DNA of 64,000 bases from Hippopus hippopus (lineage: Eukaryota > Mollusca > Bivalvia > Cardiida > Cardiidae). Where the stretch lies: NCBI GenBank assembly GCA_946811185.2, contig OX328099.1, positions 14,225,859 to 14,289,858 of the forward strand. The letters run 5' to 3'. Numbering within the stretch: the stretch's first letter is position 1; each line of letters starts with the position of its first letter. The position numbers and the translations under genes were made by a program. A model generated the notes under the pieces. That model had not been told where the DNA came from, made no database searches, and worked only from the letters and a program-made list of their open reading frames with translations. Positions 63,950 to 64,000 of this stretch are shown here, piece by piece.

Positions 63950-64000
63950 AAAGAATATAGATTTCTTATTTTGATGAAGATAAAAAAGTTCATTGTACAG

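Noticed and set aside
1..64000. CRISPR array or other prokaryotic defence system
   Set aside because: Repeats are irregularly spaced, occur in both orientations and contain TTAA-flanked transposon ends; the host genes are spliced animal genes.

Overview
This is eukaryotic, intron-rich, AT-rich DNA. It probably comes from a mollusc, most likely a bivalve: two short-exon animal genes sit in a sea of foldback elements, tRNA-derived SINEs (two with the deep 'GATGAGACG..AAACCAAGG' central domain known from mollusc SINEs) and hairpin-led elements with tandem cores. The species assignment is inference. There are no rRNA genes, CRISPR arrays, operons or intact tRNA genes.

Two host genes were reconstructed exon by exon, and every intron phase agrees. 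(1) TMEM8/PGAP6-like gene, minus strand, 11 coding exons from ATG 45463 to stop 18276, predicted 849 residues: signal peptide, extracellular region with a Ser/Thr-rich insert, EGF-like module, and a CREST-superfamily multi-pass membrane domain with the conserved His/Asp residues. (2) Acyl-protein thioesterase (LYPLA1/2-like), plus strand, first five coding exons 47940-58952. The catalytic Ser/Asp/His exons must lie beyond the window. The genes are divergent, about 2.5 kb between start codons, and the interval around the TMEM8 start is nearly free of MITEs. A broken zinc-finger-like ORF (hAT-type N-terminus) lies at 5936.

Most remaining sequence is mobile-element DNA. The dominant family, called MITE-A here, is about 225-230 bp, flanked by TTAA, with ends TTAACYCTTTACCA / TGGTAAAGRGTTAA and a roughly 60-bp central palindrome (arm AAAAGGAGAAAATGCTGG). 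I count close to 90 copies or fragments in 64 kb, in both orientations, often end to end sharing one TTAA, and often within 15-50 bp of splice sites. Orientation F (+) begins with the CCACACAATC end; R (-) begins with the CCAAACGAC end. Other families: MITE-B (ends TGAGCCATGCTCTG, inner GACCCAGGTCAGCC palindrome), MITE-C (TTAA-flanked, inner GATCAGACTGCAC palindrome), a 'GAAAGTAACAC' foldback, hairpin-led elements (HLE; start AC[A/T]AGAG plus a GC-rich hairpin, 150-170-bp tandem core, end AGCTAAAA or GCGTATAAAA), and several SINE types.

The most unusual signals are: MITE-A acting as a landing pad for other elements, including two copies of one HLE in the equivalent site of opposite palindrome arms; a MITE-A copy inserted in the internal TTAA of another; compensatory changes inside hairpins; decayed tandem copies of parts of TMEM8 exon 7; and an N-terminal Met-Gly-Gly-Ser-Ser-Ser-Lys in the thioesterase where vertebrate homologues carry a palmitoylated Cys2.
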